This document shows, one piece after another, positions 35,735 through 44,796 of a stretch of 64,000 bases of DNA. The notes under the pieces are model-generated. The model worked only from the letters and a program-made list of their open reading frames with translations. It made no database searches and had not been told where the DNA came from. The stretch covers positions 5,677-69,676 of the forward strand of contig CALCHY010000311.1 of assembly GCA_937907415.1 (NCBI GenBank), given 5' to 3'. The stretch is from an uncultured Trueperaceae bacterium (lineage in GTDB: Bacteria > Deinococcota > Deinococci > Deinococcales > Trueperaceae). A program made the position numbers and the translations under genes. The stretch's first letter is position 1. Every line of letters starts with the position of its first letter.

Positions 35735-36298
35735 TCAAGTGGCGTCGTAGTGGTTGATAGTCGTCCTCTTAGGACGCTTCAGCACATCGAACGCGACGGA
35801 GTAGTTGCTGTTGTCACCACCGGCGTACACGACCACGACACTCTCGTACACGTCCTCGAAGTTGTAGAGCTCAGCGGCAGACGCGGAGTTCTCGTCGCTC
35901 GGCTCGTTCTCCTCGAAGAGGCCGCGCACCGTGATGCCCATAGTGGCTTGCGGGATGAGGTCGGGCCGTCTGGCCGCCAGCTTCACGCAGCAATCCAAGA
36001 AGGCGGTGATGTTCTCGTTCAGGTAATGCCGCGTAGCGGGCGCATCGCCCTTCACGACGAAGGCCGGGAAGGTGCAGGTCAAGCGCTCCACGGTGAACGG
36101 CGTCACGCGAGGCGTCGGGCCGCGTGCGCCCTGATCGTAACTGGGGTTGAACCCCAGTGGACGGGCGGGCGGGGCACCGACGGCGTTCCAGACGCGCGTG
36201 TTGATGAGCGAGAGGTCGACCCCTTCGGTGTCGATACGCGCCTGCGTGAACAGGCGGCCTAGCGTCTCTGTGTTGATGGCGAACTCGACTTCGTACAT
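35735..36298 (-). CDS. Tail tube protein
   Basis: 187 residues, a usual tube size. It starts in TGATG with the sheath stop and is encoded directly downstream of the sheath gene, the position of the tube gene in contractile phages. The sequence is beta-rich (MYEVEFAINTETLGRLFTQA, then FTVERLTCTFPAFVVKGDA), with a helix LNENITAFLDCCVKLAARRP. No motif is diagnostic; the call rests on size, content and context. Confidence 0.7.
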   Translation of the reverse strand: MYEVEFAINTETLGRLFTQARIDTEGVDLSLINTRVWNAVGAPPARPLGFNPSYDQGARGPTPRVTPFTVERLTCTFPAFVVKGDAPATRHYLNENITAFLDCCVKLAARRPDLIPQATMGITVRGLFEENEPSDENSASAAELYNFEDVYESVVVVYAGGDNSNYSVAFDVLKRPKRTTINHYDAT

Positions 36299-37923
36299 CA
36301 GTTCCCTCCCGCCGCAGCCGCTGGCGCAGCCGGGGCGCCGCCAGCGATGCTGGTCAGGCCCTCGATCTCGGCGTCGGTGAGGTGCGCGAACACCCCGCCG
36401 AGGGTGCCGTTGAGCTTGATGCTCGCCATGAACACCGCCCAGCCGGGCAGGCTCGGGAAGCTGACGCCCTGCCAGCGGTTCTGGACTTCCATCAGGTCGA
36501 AGGTGCCGGTCGAAGCACGCTTCACCGCCCCGGAGTTGACGTAAGGCATGATGGCCTGGTCGCCGAGGCGCTGAATGGTGCCACGCGTGATGGCGTTGTT
36601 CGGCCGGTTGTGCGCCAGTGGCGTGAACGCGATGGCGAGACGTCGGCCGATGTCGTTGATGATGCTGCGCACGCCCAGGTCGCCCATGCGATCAAGCTGG
36701 TCATCGAGCGTGTAGTAGCCGTGGACGCCGTAAGCGCCACTATCAAGCTGCTTGAGGTAGTTGACGCCCGCTGCCGCTGCCGCGTCCATCTGGCCCTTGG
36801 TGAGGTTGTCATTCACGGAGATGGAGCGGAAGCCGAGCGGCGAGTTGCCGACCGGGTACGAGCCGCCGAGTCCGTTAGCGGAGATCTTAGCCGACCATTC
36901 GCCTAGGTACGCGGCGCTGGCCGGGACCTCGCGGCCGTTGACGGCCGCCTGAGCGCCCCAGCCGAAGAACTTAGCGCCGGTGCCGTCGCCTGGGCCGTCG
37001 CCGTAGGTGTCGGTGTCGTTGATGAAGTCGGTCAGCGTCTCACCGTACATCTGGTTCAGGAACACCAGGCGGAACGGCGCGGTCTTGAGGGTGTTGTGCA
37101 AGTAGGCGCGAACCACGGTGCTGGGCGGGTTGGCGATGGTGAACCACCGGAAGGCGATGCCCGACACGGCGTCGATGGCGGCCTCCCAGTTGCTGTTGGA
37201 CAGCGCCGAGCCGTTCGTGGCACCAGTGAGGGTCGCCGTGACAGAATCGCCAGCCACGCGGTTCGCGTTGATGGTGCTGGTCGCCGCCGTCGGCTGGTAC
37301 TCAAGGCGCACGTAGCGGCTGCCCATGACGGGATCGTTCATGACGCTAGCGTTGCGCGTGCGGTGCAGGCCGGAAGCGCCCGCCGTGCCGCCTTCGTAGG
37401 TGAACACCAGCCCCTCGAAGAGCTCTGGGGAGGCGTCAGGGTTCGGGCTTTGCACCTCAACGTCGCACACCGCCGTGTTGTTGCCAGCGGGGTGGGAGGC
37501 GACGATGCGCCTGATGGTCACCTTGACCGTGAGGCTGTTGTACGCAGCGCCGGGGCCGATGGCCTTGAAGCGGAACAGGTCGACGGCGCTAGGAACCGCA
37601 GCGTCGGTGATGATGGCGCTCTGCGCGAAGGTCGCGTCGGCGGGCTTGACGTTGTAGATGTCGAACCCTGCTGGCCGGATGCCGTTGTAGCTTCGCGAGG
37701 CGAAGGTCTTGGCGTAGTCCAGGTTGTAGTCGGCGTTGCCGTCGCCATACTCGCGCATGACATCGCCGAGGCTGAGGCCGCTACCAGGCGGCAAGCTGTT
37801 GAGTCCAGACCGACCGGCAGGGAAGTCACCGATCAAGAGTAGTCGTGGGGCGACCTCCGATGGCAGCGAGCCAAACGCGCCTTGGAAGTCCTCCCTCAGC
37901 TTGAATACGTCAGAACTTCTCAT
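36298..37923 (-). CDS. Contractile tail sheath protein
   Basis: 541 residues. The N-terminus (VAPRLLLIGDFPAGRSGLNS) and the C-terminal core (DQLDRMGDLGVRSIINDIGR, then AIAFTPLAHNRPNNAITRGT and GWAVFMASIKLNGTLGGVFA) have the layout of phage sheath proteins, whose C-terminal part contacts the tube. An inserted variable domain fills about residues 120-300. The presence of a sheath makes the particle a myovirus. Overlaps of 1 and 4 bases with its neighbours show tight coupling. Confidence 0.9.
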   Translation of the reverse strand: MRSSDVFKLREDFQGAFGSLPSEVAPRLLLIGDFPAGRSGLNSLPPGSGLSLGDVMREYGDGNADYNLDYAKTFASRSYNGIRPAGFDIYNVKPADATFAQSAIITDAAVPSAVDLFRFKAIGPGAAYNSLTVKVTIRRIVASHPAGNNTAVCDVEVQSPNPDASPELFEGLVFTYEGGTAGASGLHRTRNASVMNDPVMGSRYVRLEYQPTAATSTINANRVAGDSVTATLTGATNGSALSNSNWEAAIDAVSGIAFRWFTIANPPSTVVRAYLHNTLKTAPFRLVFLNQMYGETLTDFINDTDTYGDGPGDGTGAKFFGWGAQAAVNGREVPASAAYLGEWSAKISANGLGGSYPVGNSPLGFRSISVNDNLTKGQMDAAAAAGVNYLKQLDSGAYGVHGYYTLDDQLDRMGDLGVRSIINDIGRRLAIAFTPLAHNRPNNAITRGTIQRLGDQAIMPYVNSGAVKRASTGTFDLMEVQNRWQGVSFPSLPGWAVFMASIKLNGTLGGVFAHLTDAEIEGLTSIAGGAPAAPAAAAGGN

Positions 37924-38117
37924 GCGTCCTCCACCATCTTGGTCTTCTTACCAGTCTTCTCGGTGTTCTCGCTGGAAACTTGCGCCAGAACGCCGCGCTC
38001 GACGAACGCCCGCAGTGCGTCATCCGTCGTGCCTAACGCCTTGGCGGTGACCACGGAGCCGTACTCAAGGCGGTGATGCCCGACCTTGTGGCCCTTCCGC
38101 ATGACTTGATACTGCAT
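37920..38117 (-). CDS. Small conserved-type head-tail protein
   Basis: 65 residues. ATGA overlap with the sheath start on one side and 8 bases from the upstream gene on the other. The sequence MQYQVMRKGHKVGHHRLEYG with GSVVTAKALGTTDDALRAFV resembles short beta-hairpin plus helix proteins encoded between neck and sheath genes. Rich in Lys at the C-terminus. Function unknown. Confidence 0.6.
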   Translation of the reverse strand: MQYQVMRKGHKVGHHRLEYGSVVTAKALGTTDDALRAFVERGVLAQVSSENTEKTGKKTKMVEDA

Positions 38118-38125
38118 AACCTCTC

Positions 38126-38983
38126 CTATTCTGTGGGCGGCATATCCGCCACTCCGGCGTCGTCGGCTTCTTGGCTGAGCGGGTAGTTGCCGACCCGCTC
38201 CGCGTACCAGGGGAACGGTTCACCGCGGTCCCAGTCCTCGATGACGGGAGAAACGCCGGTGATGATGTCCGTGCCGAAGTAGACCTCCGGCATCCCATCC
38301 GGCAGCTGGTGGACGGGCGTGTCGGCGGTGCAGCGTGCGGTGACGTTCGCCGTCAGGACGTTACGGAACACGCCGTTCGCCTCTAGGTTCACGACATCCA
38401 CCCTGATGGGCACGAAGTCGATCTCGAACTTGTATATGTCCGTGATGAGCTTCTGGCGACTGTTGACCATGCTGAACACGTAAGCCGTCTCGAAGCGGTC
38501 CTTGCCTTCGACGTGTAGCCAGAAGCTGCCGCGCCAGAACGGTTCGGTGAGTACGAAGCCGCCGCGATCGACGTGGAGCACGCGGCCGCCGTACAGGGCG
38601 CGAACGAAGCCGGAGCGTGCCGTGCCGCGACTGCGGATGCCGATGTGAACACGCGGGTCGTTCACCTCGAAGTGGATGAAGTCCTCGACGATCACGACCT
38701 TCGGTCGCGCCTGTCCGCGAGAGACTTCTTGTTGCAGCTTGATGGTCGGGTTGTTGGCCTCGGAGAAGGCGACGTAGTAGATCTTGCCGAGCAGCCCGGC
38801 CCCGACCGGCTCCGTGAAGTAATCGCCCTGCTTGTAGATGTCGCCGTAAGGGATGCCGTCAACGTCGCCGCTGACGGTTATCACGTCATCCGTGTACCCG
38901 CCCGTCAGGGGGTAGACGATGCCTTCGGCGTACATCTTGCGCAGCGCGAGGCGGATATCGACTTCGGCGTCGACGCGGTTCAC
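38126..38983 (-). CDS. Structural protein of unknown role, neck/tail-terminator region
   Basis: 285 residues, mostly beta (YTDDVITVSGDVDGIPYGDI, KVVIVEDFIHFEVNDPRVHI, GFVLTEPFWRGSFWLHVEGK). Encoded between the neck genes and the sheath, where tail terminator or head-tail joining proteins are found. No family was recognised. Overlap of 4 bases with the upstream gene. Confidence 0.6.
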   Translation of the reverse strand: MNRVDAEVDIRLALRKMYAEGIVYPLTGGYTDDVITVSGDVDGIPYGDIYKQGDYFTEPVGAGLLGKIYYVAFSEANNPTIKLQQEVSRGQARPKVVIVEDFIHFEVNDPRVHIGIRSRGTARSGFVRALYGGRVLHVDRGGFVLTEPFWRGSFWLHVEGKDRFETAYVFSMVNSRQKLITDIYKFEIDFVPIRVDVVNLEANGVFRNVLTANVTARCTADTPVHQLPDGMPEVYFGTDIITGVSPVIEDWDRGEPFPWYAERVGNYPLSQEADDAGVADMPPTE

Positions 38984-39486
38984 TTGATCACCACCACGGG
39001 CCGCCCCAGAACCGCCTCGTAGGCGGCACGCAGCTCCTCCTTCTCCCTAGGGATGACGGTGAGCACAGTAGGCAGGAGGGTGGTGCGCGGCGGAACCCCG
39101 AGGCCGTACTCGTTGTACGGGAAGATGGGGTGCTTCGTGAAGGCGCCAGACTGCCCGTGGTAGCGGCCTTGTGCGCCGAGCTTCTCGGTGAACGGCCCCA
39201 ACTCGATGCTGTCGGCCAGCATCCCGTGCTCCTCGACGTGCTCAAGCGTCGGGTCGAACAGCATGGTATCGCCCAAGTAGCCGCGTTCTTCGCGGGCGTC
39301 AAGGGTCTTGCTGGAAAGCCGCTTGGCGTTACCTTCGTTGCCGTACTCGTCGCCGATACGGTCGTCGTCACCGAAGCGCGACTCCCAGTCGTCCTTCAGC
39401 ACCAAGCCGGTCGCCTTGACGTTATCGCGTGCCACCGCCGCCAGGCGCTGCAAGTCGCGCATGAGGATGTCAGCGAAGCTGATCAT
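38980..39486 (-). CDS. Neck/tail completion-type protein
   Basis: 168 residues. N-terminal helices (ADILMRDLQRLAAVARDNVK) precede a beta-rich C-terminal half ending PTVLTVIPREKEELRAAYEA and VLGRPVVVI. This layout fits the HK97 gp10-like neck or tail-completion proteins, and the order between capsid and sheath genes supports it. Confidence is moderate because no residue is diagnostic. Confidence 0.6.
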   Translation of the reverse strand: MISFADILMRDLQRLAAVARDNVKATGLVLKDDWESRFGDDDRIGDEYGNEGNAKRLSSKTLDAREERGYLGDTMLFDPTLEHVEEHGMLADSIELGPFTEKLGAQGRYHGQSGAFTKHPIFPYNEYGLGVPPRTTLLPTVLTVIPREKEELRAAYEAVLGRPVVVIK

Positions 39487-39880
39487 TGGGGGCCTCGTTC
39501 ATATCGGAGAGCATGAACAGGTACTCACTGCGATCGAACTCGGCCTTCACGCAGCGGTACTTGCGACCGCGCACGCTGAAGGTCAGCCCCGCGATCACGC
39601 CTTGGTCGTAGACGTTGGTGAGGCGCTGTGGCGCCTGGGTCGCGCGAACGTACAGGATGCCGTTGAGGCTGACCTTCTGCCCGACGGCAGCGTAAGCGGT
39701 TGGGCTTGGGTTGGTGTCGAAGTAGCCTTCTACTTCTATCGTGGCCGGCGCTACACCCGGCTGACCGGGGAACGTGATGTAGACGGCGTACTCCTCGAAG
39801 GCGGCTACATCCTCAGCGGCGTCGTTGAGCACGTTGACGCCGTGCTGAAGCATCTTGAAGTAGTAACCCTCACGGGACAT
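39470..39880 (-). CDS. Head closure-like protein
   Basis: 136 residues. Helical N-terminus (GYYFKMLQHGVNVLNDAAED), then beta strands (YAVYITFPGQPGVAPATIEV, KVSLNGILYVRATQAPQRLT, LTFSVRGRKYRCVKAEF) as in small SPP1 gp16-like closure proteins that plug the connector. Overlaps the previous gene by 11 bases and the next by 17 bases. Confidence 0.55.
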   Translation of the reverse strand: MSREGYYFKMLQHGVNVLNDAAEDVAAFEEYAVYITFPGQPGVAPATIEVEGYFDTNPSPTAYAAVGQKVSLNGILYVRATQAPQRLTNVYDQGVIAGLTFSVRGRKYRCVKAEFDRSEYLFMLSDMNEAPNDQLR

Positions 39881-40328
39881 AAGTACGCCTGACGGTTATG
39901 AGGCCACCGCTGGCCTCCGGGTCAAGCGGGGGCCACTCGGCCTCCGGGAACAAGTTGCGTGCCTCCTGGTAGTTGCGGCTTGCGGCACGCATCAACTCGG
40001 CATGGCTGCCGAGGGGGGTGCTGACCTGGCCGCCCCGTTGAGTGACCAGGCCAACGAACATGCCCTTCTCGTCGGCGAGGACGCCGAACAGTCGAGCCAG
40101 TGTGTAGTATATCAACGCGAGCTTTACCCGCTCTGGTGGCCCGACGATGCCTGGGATCGACTCGAAGATGAGGCGCGACGACTCCACCACGCCATACACC
40201 TTGTTGCCAGGCACGTCCACCGCCGCCACGGGCGAGCCGCCGATATCAACGACAGCCTCAGCCACCCCGAAGTACGCGGGGCGCAGCAGCGAAGCTGCCA
40301 GCACCTCACTCGGGGCGACCGGCGTCAC
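39870..40328 (-). CDS. Head-tail adaptor-like protein
   Basis: 152 residues, mostly helical with an internal beta part (PVAAVDVPGNKVYGVVESSR, VKLALIYYTLARLFGVLADE, GSHAELMRAASRNYQEARNL). The helix-loop-helix plan, size and place after the capsid genes fit gp6/gp15-type adaptors that bind the portal. It could instead be another neck component. Confidence 0.55.
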   Translation of the reverse strand: MTPVAPSEVLAASLLRPAYFGVAEAVVDIGGSPVAAVDVPGNKVYGVVESSRLIFESIPGIVGPPERVKLALIYYTLARLFGVLADEKGMFVGLVTQRGGQVSTPLGSHAELMRAASRNYQEARNLFPEAEWPPLDPEASGGLITVRRTYVP

Positions 40329-40329
40329 G

Positions 40330-40782
40330 TCAGCTCATCTCCTGCAAGGCCGCACGCTTAGCGGCCATCGACTCGGAAAGCGCGGCGTGCGCCTTCTGTG
40401 CGGCCTTCACCTCAGCACGTGCCGCCTCTGCGTCCACGACAGCAGCCTGGGCCGCCTCTTTCTCGGCCTCATCATCGCCCTTGTTGGCGCGAGTGAGCGC
40501 TGCCTTTCGGTCGGCCAGCGCCTCCGATACGGGGGTACGAACACTCAGGATCTCGTCCAAGCGTGCAAGTTCCTCTTCACCCTCGGCTACCTCCTGTTGG
40601 AGCGTCGCCATGCGCTGCGTGAGACGCTTGGCTTCAGCCTGCTCCGCGCGCCCAGTGCCTTCCGCCGCCGCGCCGACAGCCTTGAGGGCCTTGGCTGCTT
40701 CAGCTGGCATCTTAGGGAGCTCTTCGCCGGGCTGGTACCACTTCTTGTCGTACTTGACTCTTGCTTTAGCTATCAACGCCAC
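40330..40782 (-). CDS. Coiled-coil structural protein, possible head completion factor
   Basis: 150 residues. N-terminal 25 residues (KARVKYDKKWYQPGEELPKM) form a beta-hairpin unit common in small neck proteins, followed by a very Ala/Glu/Lys-rich coiled coil over residues 35-150 (ATLQQEVAEGEEELARLDEI). The fusion of the small hairpin unit to a long coiled coil is unusual. A neck or packaged internal protein is possible. Confidence 0.55.
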   Translation of the reverse strand: MALIAKARVKYDKKWYQPGEELPKMPAEAAKALKAVGAAAEGTGRAEQAEAKRLTQRMATLQQEVAEGEEELARLDEILSVRTPVSEALADRKAALTRANKGDDEAEKEAAQAAVVDAEAARAEVKAAQKAHAALSESMAAKRAALQEMS

Positions 40783-40803
40783 GGTTCACCTCTCTGGGGC
40801 GAA

Positions 40804-40822
40804 GCGGGGCGCTTGGCCCCGC
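40804..40822 (-). terminator. Hairpin after the major capsid gene
   Basis: A perfect 7-bp stem, GCGGGGC-gcttg-GCCCCGC, lies 17 bases beyond the capsid stop on the minus strand and before the coiled-coil gene. Probable partial terminator or mRNA-stabilising element keeping capsid transcripts abundant; no long T-run follows. Confidence 0.55.
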
Positions 40823-40838
40823 CTCGGGTGACTACTGG

Positions 40839-41945
40839 TTACTGAACGGTGCCGCACATGAGCGTGCGGGGGTCGGTGAGGATGGGCAGCGTCCAGAAGA
40901 CGGACTTCATGGCCACCTCGAAGGGTTCGTCCTGTTCCGCCATCCAGGTGTAGAGGCCGGGGGCGAAGTTGTTCTCCACCACCGGGCCGTCGACTTGGTA
41001 GCCGAAGCCGTTATCGAAGCCGAAACCGCCGTCCACAGCCGCTGGGCCGATGACGACCACGCGGTTTTCGTGCAGGAAGCGCGTGGCGGCGGGCTGCGCG
41101 GCCCCCGTGAAGTCGAACTTGTTGTACATGCGGTCGTAGGTCACGACCGGCCCGATCTCGCGGCGTGCCAGGTAGGCGTTGAGCTGATCGCGGAAGAACT
41201 CGATCTTCGCCTGCGTGGTGCTGCCGGTCACCGTACCGCCGATGCCAGCGTAACCGGCGATGGCGAGGCGCGTGCGGGTCGCGGCCTGGGCCAGCAGGTT
41301 GTTCAGCTGCTTGGTGGACATGACGATGAGGCGCGGGTACGCCCCGATGTCCGTCTTCATCGCATCCGCCCAAGTCTGGATGTCGTCCAGCCCGTCGGCG
41401 GTCGTGTCGGCGTTCCACGTGTCGGTGTTGGTGAGCGCGAACTTGTTGCCCCCAGCTACGCCGTAATCGACGGCGACGGAGGTGTTCGGGATGGTGTAAG
41501 TGCCCTTAGAGAGCACTTCCCAGCGCTGCGCCTCGGCCAGGTCGAGGTAGCCGGTCACCAGGGCGTTAGCCAACTGGTAAGGCCGGGCGCGGAAGATCTC
41601 CGCTGGCGTGACACGGCGGCCAGGCAGGAAGATGTCGCGCAGCTTGCGCAGCTCAGACTCGTTCAGGGTGTACTTCATGCCACCCTTCAGGATGCTGTAG
41701 CGCTGCGTGCTCTCGGTGCCGAGCGGCCCGGAAGGCAGCTCGGAGTCTGGCGCGATGACGGCGGATGCCACCGGGCGGAAGGAGACGCGCCCGACTTCCT
41801 CGGTCCAGTCGTCACGCTGCACGAAGGGCAGCAGACGCTCCCCAAGGCGGGTGGGGTTCTGAACCAAGTCCATGAAGCGCTTGGTGGCGAACTTGCTGAT
41901 GTCCTCGGGGCGCAGGCCGTCGAAGTGCGAGAGGTTATACAGCAT
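40839..41945 (-). CDS. Major capsid protein (lambda E-like)
   Basis: 368 residues. The N-terminus is helical (LRPEDISKFATKRFMDLV), then the body has features of the E/Mu-T-like HK97-fold capsid group (MKYTLNESELRKLRDIFLPG, DLAEAQRWEVLSKGTYTIPN, LIVMSTKQLNNLLAQA, RFLHENRVVVIGP, GPVVENNFAPGLYTWMAEQD). It follows decoration and scaffold genes, the usual order. No protease or delta-domain is visible, so a separate scaffold acts in assembly. Confidence 0.88.
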   Translation of the reverse strand: MLYNLSHFDGLRPEDISKFATKRFMDLVQNPTRLGERLLPFVQRDDWTEEVGRVSFRPVASAVIAPDSELPSGPLGTESTQRYSILKGGMKYTLNESELRKLRDIFLPGRRVTPAEIFRARPYQLANALVTGYLDLAEAQRWEVLSKGTYTIPNTSVAVDYGVAGGNKFALTNTDTWNADTTADGLDDIQTWADAMKTDIGAYPRLIVMSTKQLNNLLAQAATRTRLAIAGYAGIGGTVTGSTTQAKIEFFRDQLNAYLARREIGPVVTYDRMYNKFDFTGAAQPAATRFLHENRVVVIGPAAVDGGFGFDNGFGYQVDGPVVENNFAPGLYTWMAEQDEPFEVAMKSVFWTLPILTDPRTLMCGTVQ

Positions 41946-41946
41946 C

Positions 41947-42423
41947 TTAGTAGTCCTCCGCGAACTTGAAGCCTCGGAGCTTCAGCGCCGTCAGCGCGGT
42001 CGCTTCAAGGCCGGGGGTGTCGTTGGCAGCGACGCTAGGCATCCGCGCGCCGAAGAACCCGCCAGAGATGTAGATGCCGACCATGCCGCCGCCGTCAGCG
42101 AGATCGACGGTGGCCTTGAGGATGCCGACGGCGGTAGCCTCGAAGATGGCCTTGTTCTTGTCCGTGTCGGGCGCAGACGCAGCGGCGGTCTGGTTCACGG
42201 CACGCCAGAGGTTGCCGGAGGTCTTGATGAGCACCGTGCCGGGGCGCAAGTACACGTGCCCGTTCACGGCGGCTATCGCGTTGCCGTCCGACCCCTTGGT
42301 GTCGAGGTAAACGCCCGTCTCCCGCGTCTCGTGGACGTTACCCCACACGACGGGAAGGGCGACGTTAGCTTCGGCTAGCCCATCGTGCGGCCCCGGAGCA
42401 ATCGTAAAACCAATCTTTCCCAT
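41947..42423 (-). CDS. Head decoration protein-like
   Basis: 158 residues, one base from the capsid gene. Sequence SDGNAIAAVNGHVYLRPGTV then GTVLIKTSGNLWRAVNQ and EATAVGILKATVDLADGGGM has the beta-tulip-like plan of lambda gpD-type decoration proteins, including the typical phrase about a value that becomes available after residue 50. It would bind trimeric sites on the expanded capsid. Confidence 0.65.
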   Translation of the reverse strand: MGKIGFTIAPGPHDGLAEANVALPVVWGNVHETRETGVYLDTKGSDGNAIAAVNGHVYLRPGTVLIKTSGNLWRAVNQTAAASAPDTDKNKAIFEATAVGILKATVDLADGGGMVGIYISGGFFGARMPSVAANDTPGLEATALTALKLRGFKFAEDY

Positions 42424-42426
42424 GAA

Positions 42427-43134
42427 CTATCCTTTCGGGTTGAGAATGTCGCTCAGCAACTTGTCGCTGGCCGTTTGTTGTTCGTTGTAGAACTTCGCGG
42501 CCTCATCAGCATCGAAGCTGAACGTCTGGCTGGTTCTCTTGCCAGGGTTCCCGCCACCAGGGAGGGGGTTGTCGGACACGGGCTTGGCATCGGGGTAGGT
42601 GGTGTAGAAGTCGTCGTTGACGATGGTAGCGAACTTATGGCGCTTCTCGCCACGCGTCAGCATGATCTGATCGCCGTCAAGGTCGATGTCGTAACCTTCC
42701 AGCTTCAGATAAGCGCGGGTCCGCAGCGCCAGCGTTTCATCGCCATCGAGTTGGCGCTTCATGGCCTCAGCGACAGCGCCCTGGCGTTGCTTCGCCTCAG
42801 CGGCCTGCACGACCGCCCTAGCGTCGTCGCGCTCCTTGGTGATCGCAGCCACAGTGGCCTTGAACTCCGCGATCTGCGCTTGAGCAGTGCCAAGGTCGAA
42901 CTTAGCGCCCTCTTCCGCAGTCATCAACCGCTTCACGAGGTCGTTGCTTTGCTCCACCATGTGCTCCAAGGCGGCGATAGGGTCGTCGTTGTAGCGAGAC
43001 AGCAACTCCCTTACCTCCCTCGGCCGGTAGCGCTTCTGAACTTCCTCATCTACCCTCTGCTTCTTGTCGGGCGAGGCGTCTCCGCCGCCGCCTTCGGTTG
43101 CGGCCCGCAACCATTGTGTCCGGTGCATAAACAT
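42427..43134 (-). CDS. Scaffolding protein-like
   Basis: 235 residues, AGGAGG ribosome-binding site 10 bases before the ATG. Central helices form a coiled coil (ALEHMVEQSNDLVKRLMTAE, AQAQIAEFKATVAAITKERD), the C-terminus is acidic then Lys/Gly-rich (DKLLSDILNPKG). Length, charge pattern and position directly upstream of decoration and capsid genes fit a scaffold; no protease motif is visible. Intergenic sequence upstream (43135-43249) holds two inverted repeats. Confidence 0.7.
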   Translation of the reverse strand: MFMHRTQWLRAATEGGGGDASPDKKQRVDEEVQKRYRPREVRELLSRYNDDPIAALEHMVEQSNDLVKRLMTAEEGAKFDLGTAQAQIAEFKATVAAITKERDDARAVVQAAEAKQRQGAVAEAMKRQLDGDETLALRTRAYLKLEGYDIDLDGDQIMLTRGEKRHKFATIVNDDFYTTYPDAKPVSDNPLPGGGNPGKRTSQTFSFDADEAAKFYNEQQTASDKLLSDILNPKG

Positions 43135-43160
43135 AGACCCTAATCCTCCTGGGATGGGCT

Positions 43161-43175
43161 GTGGTCACTGACCAC
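43161..43175. promoter_or_regulatory. 15-bp operator-like palindrome
   Basis: GTGGTCA-C-TGACCAC is a perfect inverted repeat with a one-base centre, located 26 bases upstream of the scaffold start. Its short spacing suits a dimeric regulator site better than a hairpin. No binding protein is known here. Confidence 0.4.
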
Positions 43176-43208
43176 GGCGACAATGCCTACAGGACTCCCC
43201 GTAGCGCT

Positions 43209-43244
43209 GTGCATAAGATAAGCACTTTCCGGTAGGTTATGCAC
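43209..43244. promoter_or_regulatory. 8-bp inverted repeat with 20-base spacer
   Basis: GTGCATAA at 43209-43216 and TTATGCAC at 43237-43244 form a perfect inverted repeat in an AT-richer patch upstream of the scaffold gene. Could be a hairpin or paired operator half-sites. Confidence 0.4.
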
Positions 43245-43249
43245 GAATG

Positions 43250-43440
<191 letters not shown>

Positions 43441-43444
<4 letters not shown>

Positions 43445-44796
43445 TCCACGCTACCTTGCGGCTGGGCTTTCGCCAGGCGGATCTCCTGATCCGTCTGGAT
43501 GGTAAGCCTCTGCCCCAACTCTGCCATGCGACGGTCGATGATCTCCTGCGCCTCGACCGGCGTCTTACCGCTATCCACCAGCAGGTGATAGGCGCTGTAG
43601 GCGTTGGAGTCCAACAGGCCCTTCAAGTTCTGGTGAACTTTATCCTCGCTAATGGGCAGGTACGGGACCATCTGCACCGTGAAGCCGCTGCGCCCCGCGA
43701 TCTCAAGCACCCGACTCAAGGCACGCGACAGGTGCTCTGCCGTCTCCTCGCAACGCTCCATCTGCGGACCGTACAGCACGCGCAACGTCTGGGCCGGGAT
43801 GTCCTGCACCGGGCGTTCGTTGAGCTCAAGCACGCTAGTGCGCGTGACGGTGGCGAGGCTTTCCACCAAGTCCTTCAAGCCGTCAAGGAACTGCCGCAAG
43901 TCGGCCGGCGCTACCGACTGAAGCTCAGGAGCCTCTTCGTTGGCCTTGTTCTTGGCGTGCCAGACCTGCAAGCCACCCGCCTTGCGAATGCGACTCGCCA
44001 CCTCCTCGCTGACGTTCGCCAGGAAGATGAGGCGGAACGCTTCGTCCTCCAAGCCCTTCAAGAACTTCACGCGCAGCGCGTCATACTGCTTGAACACGTC
44101 AACGCCGTCGATGAGGTCGGACTGCTCCGGTATCGAGTCCTCCTCGCGATTCGGCACGTAGATGAACGGCATGTACGGGAACTGCTTCGCCTTGCCTGGC
44201 AGCAACACCCACCCGCCGCCGTCGTTGCGGAAGTCCAAGCGCCTGACGGTGGTGTTGGCGTCATCCCACTCGTACCAACGCGCCAGGCGGTACTCCCGGC
44301 CGCCCACGCCCAGCGCCTCGAAGCGCTGGATGACCAAGACCGCGTGCTCCTGCTCCTGATCCTCCACGCGCATGATGCGGCGCGCCACGTCCGGCTTGTA
44401 GACGCGGTACGGTTTGCCGGGCAAGCCCTTATCGGCTTGCAGCCACGCCCCGCCGTAGCGCGACATGTAGCGGATCGTCTTGCGAACGTCCGACTTAGCG
44501 AACAGCCGCTCTCCGGCTTCGTCGCGCACGCCAGCCGCATCGTAGACGCGCACCCCCCGCGCCATAGTCATGGTGACGGTCGAGTTCACGATGGTCTTGG
44601 CGTAGTTGGTGCGTATGAACAAGCGCCGCAGACTAGCGCCGTCGCCAGTCTCGCCCTTCACCGCTTCAGGCAACTCGATCTCCGCTCGGCGCTGGTAGTA
44701 CGAGTCGATGGCGTCCCACTGCGCCACGATGTCGCCAGGGTGCGCAGAACCGCCGTACCTCTCAAGCTCCATGATGATGTTGGGTACGCTAAGCAT
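43441..44796 (-). CDS. Portal protein
   Basis: 451 residues from the ATG at 44796; the frame is open to 44928 but that part overlaps the terminase gene. N-terminal ELERYGGSAHPGDIVAQWDA, the central beta region (QFPYMPFIYVPNREEDSIPE) and the long helix (ALRVKFLKGLEDEAFRLIFL) then PVQDIPAQTLRVLYGPQMER are typical of SPP1/Mu-like portals. It forms the dodecameric DNA channel. Overlaps TerL by 8 bases and the DP mini-gene by 4. Confidence 0.85.
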